Assembly: GCA_018057925.1 (NCBI GenBank)
Contig: JAGPCT010000003.1
Location: 62,001 to 126,000, forward strand
Origin: Saprospiraceae bacterium
Lineage (GTDB): Bacteria > Bacteroidota > Bacteroidia > Chitinophagales > Saprospiraceae
Length of the DNA stretch: 64,000 bases
Direction of reading: 5' to 3'
The translations under genes were made by a program, and so were the position numbers. Numbering within the stretch: position 1 is the stretch's first letter; the number at the start of each line of letters is the position of its first letter. The notes beneath the pieces were generated by a model. The model saw nothing but the letters and a program-made list of their open reading frames with translations. It made no database searches and was not told where the DNA came from. Below are positions 37,801 through 44,181 of this stretch, piece after piece.

Positions 37801-40800
37801 GCTCCTAACGATGTAACAGTAACTTGTGCATCTGATGTTCCGACTCCTAATATTGCCTTGGTTGTTGTTTCTGATAACTGTTCAGAAAGTAATGAAATAG
37901 TTGTAACCTTTGTAGGTGATGTTATTTCTAATCAGTCATGTGCAAATAAATATACTATTACCAGAACATACAAAGCTGTTGATGCTTGTGGTAATACAGC
38001 TACTGATACACAGATTATTACAGTTAATGACAATGTTCCTCCGGTTATCGTGGCTCCTCCACCAATCACTGGCGTTCAGTGTGCAAGTGGGGTTCCTGCT
38101 GCTTATTCTAACTTGAGTCAGTTTATTTCTGCAGGAGGTCAAGCTTCAGATAACTGTAGTGGAAGTGTTACAATAAGTTTGTTAACTGAAAATATTACAC
38201 CGGGTAATTGTGCAAATCAGTTTGTTTTAACCAGAACGTACAAAGCAACAGATGTATGTGGAAATAGCTCCACTGCCACACAAACGATTACGGTTTATGA
38301 TAATACACCACCGGTAATAACTGTGCCATCTTCTTTGACAGTGACTTGTGCATCAGATGTTCCAGCTGTGAATATTAATGCAGTTTCAGCTACTGACAAT
38401 TGTAGTGGTAATGTTGTTATTACTCATGTAAGTGACGTCATCGCCAATCAGTCTTGTGTCAATAAGTTTACTGTTCAAAGAACTTATATGGCAACTGATA
38501 TTTGTGGAAATTCATCGACAGGTGTACAGATAATAAACGTAAATGATAATATTCCACCAGTTATTATTGCTCCACCGGCAATAACAGGAATCCAGTGTGG
38601 TGGTGAAATTCCTCCACATTATAATTCAGCAACTGAATTCATAGCTGCTGGAGGCTCATTAAGTGATAATTGTACCGGACAAGGAAATGTGGTTACATTA
38701 ACATTTGTAAGTGAGACAACAACTCCAGGCAATTGCCCTAATAGTTTTGTTGTAACAAGAACTTACAAAGCGACGGATGCTTGTGGAAATACATCTACAA
38801 CACAACATGTAATCAATGTTTCTGATACAACTCCGCCATCTATTACAGCACCAGCACCTGTTAACGTTGTGTGTGCATCAGATGTACCTGCACCAAATAT
38901 TTCATTGGTTACGGTTTCAGACAATTGTTCCAACAATGATGAGATTACAGTTGTTTTTGTAAGTGATGTAATTTATAATCAAGAGTGTGCGCATCAATAT
39001 ACCATTTCCAGAACATATAAGGCAACGGATGAATGTGGTAACTATAAAACGGCGACTCAGATGATTACTGTCAATGACAATGTTCCTCCGATTATTGTTT
39101 CACCACCAAATATAACAGGTGTACAGTGTTCTAGTGAAGTTCCTGCTCCATATGCTAACTTTAGCCAATTTATTGCAGCTGGAGGTGAAGCTACTGATAA
39201 TTGTAGTGGTGCTGTAGTAATTACTCTCTTTGGAGAAAGTATTGTTCCGGGTGATTGTGCCAATAGATATGTCCTAACCAGAGTATATCAGGCAATGGAT
39301 GTATGTGGTAATACTGCAACTGCAACTCAGACTATAACTGTATTTGATAATACGCCACCGATAGTTACTGTGCCTGGTCCTTTGACTGTAAGTTGTGCTG
39401 AAGAAGTGCCAGCTGCTAATACAGATTTGGTTATAGCAACGGATAATTGCGCCGGTAATATCACAATTACTGTAGCGGCCGATGTGATTACTAACCAAAC
39501 ATGTGCAAATAAATACGCCATTAGTCGTACTTATACAGCTACAGATATTTGTGGAAATGCTACAAGCGGAACACAAACTATCACTGTAAATGATGTTACG
39601 CCACCAGTTATTATTGTTCCGGCTAATTTGAACTTGACATGTTCTACAGATGTTCCACCGGCTGATATTAATTTAGTATCTGCAACAGATAACTGTATAG
39701 GAAATGTTACAATTACACATGTTGGTGATGAAATTATTACGCAACAATGTGCACATCAATTTGTATTACACAGAACCTACAAGGCAACAGATGTATGTGG
39801 CAACTTCACACTAGGAGTTCAGGTAATCACTGTCAATGACAATGTTCCGCCTGTTATAATTTGTCCTAATGATGAATTGTTTGTCTGTGCAACAGATGTT
39901 CCTGCTCCAAATACAGCCTTGGTTCAAGCGACAGATAACTGTGTTGGTGAAGTTACAATTACACATGTTGGTGATGTTATCGTTGACCAGCAGTGTGCCA
40001 ATCAATTTGAATTGCATAGAACTTATATGGCTACGGATGTGTGCGGAAACACATCGACATGTACTCAGGTAATTGCAGTTGCTGATTTGATTCCTCCAAC
40101 CATTGAATGTCCTGCGCCATTATCCTTTAAATGTGCATCAGAAGTTCCGATTCCTGATATTAATTCAGTAGTAGCTTCCGACAATTGCGAAGGTGTGGTT
40201 ACAATACAATGGATACAGGATGTTATTTCTGAACAAACTTGTGAAAATAAGTATATTGTGACCAGAACTTATATGGCTACTGATGTATGTGGAAATTCGT
40301 CAACATGTAATCAGGTTATTACTGTCAATGATGATGTGCCACCGGTAATTCATATCAATGATCCGGAATTTGGGGATGTTCCTAATGGCGGTACTGTAAC
40401 ACTACAGTGTTATGCGATGAATCCGGATTGGGTGCTTCCTACTTTGACTAGCGACGAAATATCTGTAACTGATAATTGTGGTCAGGCTATTATTTCAATG
40501 ACACAGACTGTATCAGAAGGAGATTGTATGAATAATGGATATTTCAAGAAAATTCACGTAGTGATTTCTGCACAAGATGTATGTCAAAATGAATCAACCT
40601 TTACATTTGATATCTTGATAGTAGATGAGATACCTCCGGTATTTACTGTGATTCCACAAAATGCTACTGTTTCTTGTAAAGATGCGTCAACAGTGAAGTT
40701 TGAAATAAAAGCAGAAGATGAATGTGAATGTGCTGATATTTCATTTGCCGATCAGATTGTCAATGGTGCTTGCGCTGGATCTTATACAATATATAGAACC

Positions 40801-43257
40801 TATACGGCTAAAGATTGCTGTGGCAATATGTCCACTTATACTCAGACGATTAGCGTCGTTGATGATGTAGCTCCTATTATCGTTCCATTGAATGGTACTT
40901 TGGCTACAATGTCTTCCGGTGATACGATTGTAACATATTGTGGTGCGGATGAGTATCCTCAATGGCTTAATCTTCCGGTTAATCAATTAATAAAAGGAGT
41001 AGATGCATGTTCATCTAACCCAACTATCAACTTACAGGTAACTGAAGAAAATCAGGATGCATGTTGGTTGTATGGATATTCTAAGCAATATAATGTATTG
41101 TTTACTGCAACCGACGCATGTGGCAACACTAGTGAATTGAGATTGTATGTACAGGTTCAAGATACTACTGCACCACAAGTTATGTATATCAATGATTTTG
41201 TATGTGAAGATGATAATACTTGGCCTGTGGCTTTTGATAACTGTTCTTCATTAACTTATGATACCAATGATACACCAGTAACAGGTGAGTGTAATGGAAG
41301 TCAGAACTTTATCAGAACATGGACTATTAGAGATGCATGCCAAAATACTACGTATGCTACACAGTATGTCGTTAAGAATGACCACAAAGCTCCGGTAATT
41401 CACATGATTAATTCTGAATATGCAGGACACCTTAGTGGTGATATAGTAACTATTGAATGTGGAGATTGGAAAAATATCTCTAAGGACGAAGCGTTGACCT
41501 GGATTGAGGCAGAAGATAAGTGTGATTATATTACACTTGACTTTAATAGCCGTGAAATTAAAGGTAATTGCTTGACCGATGGATTTAAAACAATGTATGA
41601 ATATACATGGACTGCTGCAGATTATTGCGGAAATCAATCGACTTATGTATTGTTCTTCCAATTAAGTGATAATACGCCACCAGTATTTAATACCAACCTT
41701 ACTGTGGTTAACGTGGATTGTGAGAATTCAATTCCGGCAGTGAAGGCTACAGATAACTGTTCCAATGTAAAATTGACAGTAGAAAGAACGAAGTTTGAAT
41801 TGGGTTGTCCTAATAACTTCTCTTTGGATGAAGTTTATACAGCAACCGATGCATGTGGCAACACAAGTACATTTACTAGAACAGTTAATGTAGTGGATAC
41901 TACAGGTCCGGTAATTTACGTACCTGATGCTATATGTGAAACAGACTTGGGTCAATCTAATGCTATTGCAGTTGACTATTGTACCAATAAGCCTGCTCAA
42001 GTTACTGCAGTGGTTGATCACAATATTGTTAATTGCAACGGTTCAAGCTATTATACCATTACATATACTGCAGCTGATTACTGTGGAAACGTAACGAATA
42101 AAGTACAAAAGGTTATTGTCGAAGATAATACTCCTCCGGTTTTATCCTTCTCTTATGACTTCCAGACTCAGTTTAACATTGTCGATAATACAATTTATAC
42201 CGGTTGTGACAACTTTGATGACTTTGTTAATATGATTGATAAGTCGGCAGCAGTTATTGCTTCCGATGAATGTGGAAATATTATTACACCGACATTTACT
42301 GAAACTGAAGGTGAAACTACATGCGAAGGAGATTATGTTAAGAAAGAACATTTCTTTAAGTGGACTGCAACCGATGCATGTGGAAATGCAAGCAACCTTG
42401 ATTTGAAAGTTGTATTGGAAGCGTTAGAGCAATTTGATTTCAGCTTTATTGGTGCTGATACTACAGTTTATTGTAATCAAGTGGTTGCATTACCTACTGT
42501 ATTACCTGAACTTAATTGTACTCAGGTTGACCTAAGTTCAACCATCAATTATGGACAGGCTGCTCCGGATGGTTCTTATATTGAAGAAAGAACTTACACT
42601 TATACCAACTTGTGTGGAGAAGAGGTAAGTCATACTCAGATAATCAACCACTCATTCCAGACAAATATGTCTTGCAACATATCTGTACCTACTGAAGTGT
42701 TGTGTAATTCAAGTAATAACTTATTTACTGTGAATGTTACCGGTGGAACTGCTCCTTATACTTACTATTGGGAGATATTGAATGGATGGTGTCATATTAT
42801 CGGTGGTCAAAATACACCTACCGTACAGATATCAATATCCTTCAAGACGCTTCATCTGAAAGTTACTGTTACTGACGCCAATGGTTGTACAACTACTTGC
42901 TACGTTGAAGTAGATTGTAACCTTGAAAATCCAGGTATAACAATTGTAGATACGAATCCGGATCAAGTAGATATACTTAAGCCAATAGGTCAAGTAAATG
43001 CAATATCCGATATCAGTTTGAGACCAAACCCAACAAGTTCTCAAGTTTATCTTGAATTCGAATCTGCTCTATCTGAAGGCGTTGTTGTCAATATTAGTGA
43101 TCAATTTGGAAAAGTTGTCCTTTCTAGAAAGTTGACTTCTACTAAAGGATTTAACTCTCAATTGTTTGAAACTAATACCCTTACCGCAGGTCTTTATCAA
43201 GTAAGTCTAATATCTTCTGATAAGATTAAGACACTACAATTAATTAAGGTCAAATAA
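31885..43257 (+). CDS. Giant secreted HYR-like repeat protein with T9SS type A sorting domain
   Basis: 3790 residues from ATG 31885 (the frame is open from TTG 31876). A signal peptide ends near residue 33. Residues to about 700 form a non-repetitive region including a DUF11-like stretch (CVDIKNTGTEPIKNY). Then come about eleven domains of about 83 residues with (I/F)DLGCNP...ITGxC...ATDxCGN (to about 1705), thirteen domains of about 82-92 residues with TCASDVP...DNC...TRTYKATDxCGN...DNxPP (1706-2820), and more divergent ones to about 3500. Most domains hold four cysteines. The last 85 residues (LRPNPTSSQVYLEF...LIKVK) are a T9SS type A sorting domain, so the protein is exported and probably anchored on the surface. 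A role as adhesin or matrix protein is inference. Confidence 0.92.
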   Translation: MKSYINKSKLFFDIQKVFGIILFVIGCLGTMDAQLVVPFAKTPDQIFSVKGDYTMFGNTSLIRMPYADVGQNGNSDMVYVDVDSDNNTWNSSSANFDFAVEDGVNPNCTQILYAALYWTGRANNGGTAGTTVEATRIFNGATQNRTFTKNEIKLKYGNGTYQNITGSFIANPPTDYYQIYSCYADVTSFVQSKGSGNYTVADMALVQGNADGVGYFGCWAMVVVYQNSKMKTKNIAIFQGHAFNSTNNVVDIPIVGFQAVQSGDVNVKLGFLAGEGDRELTGDYAKIQELNTGSFKSLVHSQNTTNNFFNSSINTGGNARNPSYLNNYGIDVAMFYLDNGNDNNPSTPPVNNVIGNGQTSTTIRVGTTSDIYSMSVMVFGVDAYQPETDEVIKLTAIDGAPPTAPYTCTPGQELTYCVDIKNTGTEPIKNYKLSVPIPSNADFVAGSVTATVNPLAGTPNTPKPVYNAATRSLEWDFGGLPLPSDPSTILANFCFKLKATTNCLLLNNACGQDIPVTGYANGTGVVTNTNIVNQQFILGYVESGECSNEEISGILNTHIDASAYSTANCDAGDLDGILDLEIVQSPSGYPVANVVPYFPPGTRFYSAYPVVTGTIEYTSSNPFPAVDGTVVTYWAVPPGVNACPIKIILTCVNNCSFSVVCGNQPTGNYDCKRPIPGPVSTLAQFNNTFGASQGQNPCHPIKMKVIEDSNFNPCTSIQYDRTYRIYQDDNGNGQYDTGEPKVDCIKTYVWLRDQTLPHYSCDPQVPVLIGCRNNGPTAQDAITAAGYTDNCTATNQLTIVATPQDITSTTPCSKIQNWKVEATDACGNHATVIVQIKWTTDTEAPVFADGSPKTIDLGCNPTAPNAAKAISDAGSASDNCGTPTMSATGGSVTGTCSKSQTWTVKALDGCDNAATRTITYTWKSDTQKPTFSNCQSGQIILLPGTNPPTAADAIAKVGTIADNCTAYNDLIIEATGGGITGGGCKSSQSWTVTATDQCGNKQTCTFVLTWGSDPIPPTFGNCPSSTIDLGCNPTLPTTADAIAAVGQVNDNSGSVTVTVAPGSITGSCTKNQNFVVTATDGCGNTASCTVKYSWKSDTEGPVFAGTPPTGGVELGCLGQGGATAQDAKTAAGAVSDNCTASGSIVVTAVGGAITGECHKTQDWTVTAKDGCNNTTVRVVTLKWSFDDQNPVFENCPTAPIDLGCNPVNLPTAAWIQDLVNILPDNCGQVTKEIVAGPITGTCNKQQKFTVTATDNCGNIATCTVTYKWKDDTVPPTFANCPTVPIVLDAGVNPNEEMAITAVGVISDNCTSNPVVTTTYQEDQGFCGTIKIYNVKATDECGNFSVCQVRYTTEGFGTPPVFVNPPLTPFNLGCNPKDNELPTTTQAVEDAGDVTDDNQVVSVIATAGPITGTCNKAQVFTVQATDDCGNVTTVYVTYTWKNDKVKPVFTNCPTTPITVNDINTINDQLAINSAGTPTDNCGILSITADSSHLVGPCGPTVVYTVTATDTCGNSANCVVYFKTNDGSQPPVFENCPKNPFDLGCNPETLPTEGAVAEGAGNVTDDGEIVSILVTPGEITGEDCDKEQVFTVTATDDCGNQSSCLVTYIWTIDTIKPTFPDLPRSEVDLGCNPASTPDSSAVMGAIGQISDNCTVETINVSPDDVMGDDCSKSQKWYITAIDHCGNQADTFITFIWRTDLVPPTITCPVYNGNTECSDDAPGAYTTLGEFIAAGGSVDDNCTSDELLIFTKLSDQISGNCATGTHITRVYQVEDECGNKATCQQIINIIDNTPPVVTTGPETPLSYTCASEVPAPSTDGIVAVDNCSNVTITYVGDVKSNETCTNKFTITRTYKATDECGNSTNIIQIINVNDNVPPVIVCPPSPTGTQCGGSIPPPYTTATEFINAGGTLSDNCTGGTGNIVTLTFVSDVTTPGNCANSLIVTRTYKATDACGNTSTATQTINVADNTPPSITAPNDVTVTCASDVPTPNIALVVVSDNCSESNEIVVTFVGDVISNQSCANKYTITRTYKAVDACGNTATDTQIITVNDNVPPVIVAPPPITGVQCASGVPAAYSNLSQFISAGGQASDNCSGSVTISLLTENITPGNCANQFVLTRTYKATDVCGNSSTATQTITVYDNTPPVITVPSSLTVTCASDVPAVNINAVSATDNCSGNVVITHVSDVIANQSCVNKFTVQRTYMATDICGNSSTGVQIINVNDNIPPVIIAPPAITGIQCGGEIPPHYNSATEFIAAGGSLSDNCTGQGNVVTLTFVSETTTPGNCPNSFVVTRTYKATDACGNTSTTQHVINVSDTTPPSITAPAPVNVVCASDVPAPNISLVTVSDNCSNNDEITVVFVSDVIYNQECAHQYTISRTYKATDECGNYKTATQMITVNDNVPPIIVSPPNITGVQCSSEVPAPYANFSQFIAAGGEATDNCSGAVVITLFGESIVPGDCANRYVLTRVYQAMDVCGNTATATQTITVFDNTPPIVTVPGPLTVSCAEEVPAANTDLVIATDNCAGNITITVAADVITNQTCANKYAISRTYTATDICGNATSGTQTITVNDVTPPVIIVPANLNLTCSTDVPPADINLVSATDNCIGNVTITHVGDEIITQQCAHQFVLHRTYKATDVCGNFTLGVQVITVNDNVPPVIICPNDELFVCATDVPAPNTALVQATDNCVGEVTITHVGDVIVDQQCANQFELHRTYMATDVCGNTSTCTQVIAVADLIPPTIECPAPLSFKCASEVPIPDINSVVASDNCEGVVTIQWIQDVISEQTCENKYIVTRTYMATDVCGNSSTCNQVITVNDDVPPVIHINDPEFGDVPNGGTVTLQCYAMNPDWVLPTLTSDEISVTDNCGQAIISMTQTVSEGDCMNNGYFKKIHVVISAQDVCQNESTFTFDILIVDEIPPVFTVIPQNATVSCKDASTVKFEIKAEDECECADISFADQIVNGACAGSYTIYRTYTAKDCCGNMSTYTQTISVVDDVAPIIVPLNGTLATMSSGDTIVTYCGADEYPQWLNLPVNQLIKGVDACSSNPTINLQVTEENQDACWLYGYSKQYNVLFTATDACGNTSELRLYVQVQDTTAPQVMYINDFVCEDDNTWPVAFDNCSSLTYDTNDTPVTGECNGSQNFIRTWTIRDACQNTTYATQYVVKNDHKAPVIHMINSEYAGHLSGDIVTIECGDWKNISKDEALTWIEAEDKCDYITLDFNSREIKGNCLTDGFKTMYEYTWTAADYCGNQSTYVLFFQLSDNTPPVFNTNLTVVNVDCENSIPAVKATDNCSNVKLTVERTKFELGCPNNFSLDEVYTATDACGNTSTFTRTVNVVDTTGPVIYVPDAICETDLGQSNAIAVDYCTNKPAQVTAVVDHNIVNCNGSSYYTITYTAADYCGNVTNKVQKVIVEDNTPPVLSFSYDFQTQFNIVDNTIYTGCDNFDDFVNMIDKSAAVIASDECGNIITPTFTETEGETTCEGDYVKKEHFFKWTATDACGNASNLDLKVVLEALEQFDFSFIGADTTVYCNQVVALPTVLPELNCTQVDLSSTINYGQAAPDGSYIEERTYTYTNLCGEEVSHTQIINHSFQTNMSCNISVPTEVLCNSSNNLFTVNVTGGTAPYTYYWEILNGWCHIIGGQNTPTVQISISFKTLHLKVTVTDANGCTTTCYVEVDCNLENPGITIVDTNPDQVDILKPIGQVNAISDISLRPNPTSSQVYLEFESALSEGVVVNISDQFGKVVLSRKLTSTKGFNSQLFETNTLTAGLYQVSLISSDKIKTLQLIKVK
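37501..39597 (+). repeat. Tandem duplication of a four-domain block inside the giant gene
   Basis: Block 1 (37501-38550, 350 codons) and block 2 (38551-39597, 349 codons) each hold the domain order long-short-long-short. The matching domains resemble each other more than their neighbours: TGTQCGGSIPP pairs with TGIQCGGEIPP, TGVQCASGVPA with TGVQCSSEVPA, and the SDNCSESNEI of block 1 with SDNCSNNDEI of block 2. This points to duplication of the whole 1050-bp unit after the single domains had diverged. Confidence 0.75.
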
Positions 43258-43281
43258 GTTTTGATCTTAGTTAAATATGGG

Positions 43282-43319
43282 GAAGAGGAATCCTTGCAAA
43301 AGGGTTTCTCTTCATTTTT
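43282..43319 (+). terminator. Rho-independent terminator after the giant gene
   Basis: 14-bp stem with two G-T wobbles (43282-43295 with 43300-43313, loop GCAA), followed by ATTTTTT at 43314-43320. It lies 25 bases after the stop codon. Confidence 0.85.
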
Positions 43320-43327
43320 TGAAAATA

Positions 43328-43352
43328 AAAGGAGTCTTGTACTCCTTTTTTT
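43328..43352 (+). terminator. Second tandem terminator after the giant gene
   Basis: AAAGGAGT pairs with ACTCCTTT around the loop CTTGT, followed by a T-rich run to 43357. It backs up the first terminator 15 bases upstream. Confidence 0.75.
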
Positions 43353-43384
43353 GTTTTTATCCCAAATTCGAATTTAGGAAATGC

Positions 43385-43409
43385 TGAATCGATAAATGAT
43401 TCGTAATCA
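43385..43409 (+). repeat. Dispersed intergenic element, copy B
   Basis: Starts TGAATCGAT and ends TTCGTAATCA, matching the copy at 52834 at about 20 of 25 positions. Flanks are shared: CCCAAATTC at 43361-43369 is also found about 15-30 bases to the left of the cores at 11607 and (inverted) 52834. Confidence 0.6.
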
Positions 43410-43616
43410 ATGCCTTTTCTTCAACATTGAACGATGTGTACATCTATGAAAAGCCACTATTGCTGAATTTAGTATGATAGAGAATTACTCAAGAAGAAGG
43501 ATTTAATTTGTTAATGCGCTAAGATTGCCGTTTAAAAATTAATAAATATTTAAGTTAAAGCCTTTTTTAATAAGAAAATATTAATAAAAATCATTTTTAT
43601 AATGATAATATTTAAT

Positions 43617-43657
43617 ATATGATATTTGTCATATTCTAGCCTTGTATATGTCATATT
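43617..43657 (+). promoter_or_regulatory. Crp/Fnr-like operator upstream of the cbb3 cluster
   Basis: A perfect inverted repeat ATATGA-N6-TCATAT lies at 43617-43634, the same half-site length and spacing as Crp/Fnr-family sites. TGTCATATT recurs 22 bases (two helix turns) downstream at 43649-43657, within the palindrome ATATG-T-CATAT at 43646-43656. The site centre is about 63 bases from the presumed transcription start, a typical activator distance. Fnr-type control of cbb3 genes is established in other bacteria; here it is inferred. Confidence 0.55.
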
Positions 43658-43676
43658 TTTAAAGAGCATTGGAAAG

Positions 43677-43684
43677 TAGCTTTG
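43677..43684 (+). promoter_or_regulatory. -7 element for the cbb3 cluster
   Basis: TAGCTTTG is an exact match to TAnnTTTG. No TTTG or TTG lies at the -33 distance, which fits a promoter that depends on an activator bound at the inverted repeat upstream. It also argues against the TTG at 43682 as a start codon. Confidence 0.55.
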
Positions 43685-43702
43685 TGCTATATTTTATGGA
43701 TA

Positions 43703-44176
43703 ATGGATAATATTGCATTTGGTATAGAGAGACAATGTAATGTTTTAGTTAATGAGGTATATCCTGCGGTAGAAGTTGCTTTAGAGTCGGCTATATTGTT
43801 ATGTTGTGATAGGGATTCGGAAGAAGAGCTTCAAACTCAGCTATTCGCTTTCCAACATATTAGAAACGAGTTTAACAGTTTAGTCCTATTAGAGCGTAAG
43901 TTGGTTTTCATTACGCTTAAAAATATTGGGAGGAAGCCAATAGCCAATATGGGTGAATTGTTGAGGTTGATAAAGAATAAGGATTTAAAAATTCAAGATT
44001 GTTTAAATTCACTCGAACCCTTTTTTATAGATAAGTATTCTATTATAAGAGACCTTCGCAATGCCTTTGATCACCTCTTTTTGATTGAAAAGCAGAAGTT
44101 GTACGAATTGCTCATCAGGTTGATGCCGGCCAGATATTCATTATTTTTCAATGAATCTTATTTCAGTAAAAATTAA
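43703..44176 (+). CDS. Unknown all-helical protein heading the cbb3 cluster
   Basis: I do not recognise this 157-residue protein with certainty. It is predicted to be helical throughout, has no signal peptide or membrane helix, and ends six bases before the ccoI-like gene. FQHIRNEFNSLVLLERKLVF and LRNAFDHLFLIEKQKLYELL have the spacing of helices in hemerythrin/RIC proteins, but most of the iron-binding histidines are replaced (Phe in place of His), so if related it is degenerate. The ATG 43703 is chosen because the frame's earlier TTG lies in the promoter element. Co-transcription with cbb3 assembly genes suggests a link to low oxygen or NO. Confidence 0.6.
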   Translation: MDNIAFGIERQCNVLVNEVYPAVEVALESAILLCCDRDSEEELQTQLFAFQHIRNEFNSLVLLERKLVFITLKNIGRKPIANMGELLRLIKNKDLKIQDCLNSLEPFFIDKYSIIRDLRNAFDHLFLIEKQKLYELLIRLMPARYSLFFNESYFSKN

Positions 44177-44181
44177 AGTTA

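Larger units (their letters stand above)
43258..43702. other. Intergenic region between the giant gene and the cbb3 cluster
   Basis: 445 bases. In order it holds two terminators for the giant gene, the dispersed element copy B with its flanks (to about 43480), and then a very AT-rich segment with a Crp/Fnr-like inverted repeat and a -7 promoter element for the cbb3 cluster. Each is listed separately. No ORF of interest is seen. Confidence 0.7.

Noticed and set aside
41251..41661. Antisense ORF of 136 codons inside the giant gene, with several similar ones nearby.
   Set aside because: Shadow of the biased codon use in the repeats; no start context, no family features, and a strong sense gene.
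34200..42000. Regularly spaced near-identical DNA repeats that could suggest a CRISPR array or satellite.
   Set aside because: They are the coding repeats of one open frame of 3790 codons; units are about 250 bp, diverged, and in frame.
31228..43525. TGCGCTAAGAT at both 31228-31238 and 43515-43525, flanking the giant gene, as a possible attachment site or target duplication.
   Set aside because: One shared 11-mer is about what chance gives among the gaps of this window, and no integrase or transposase is present.
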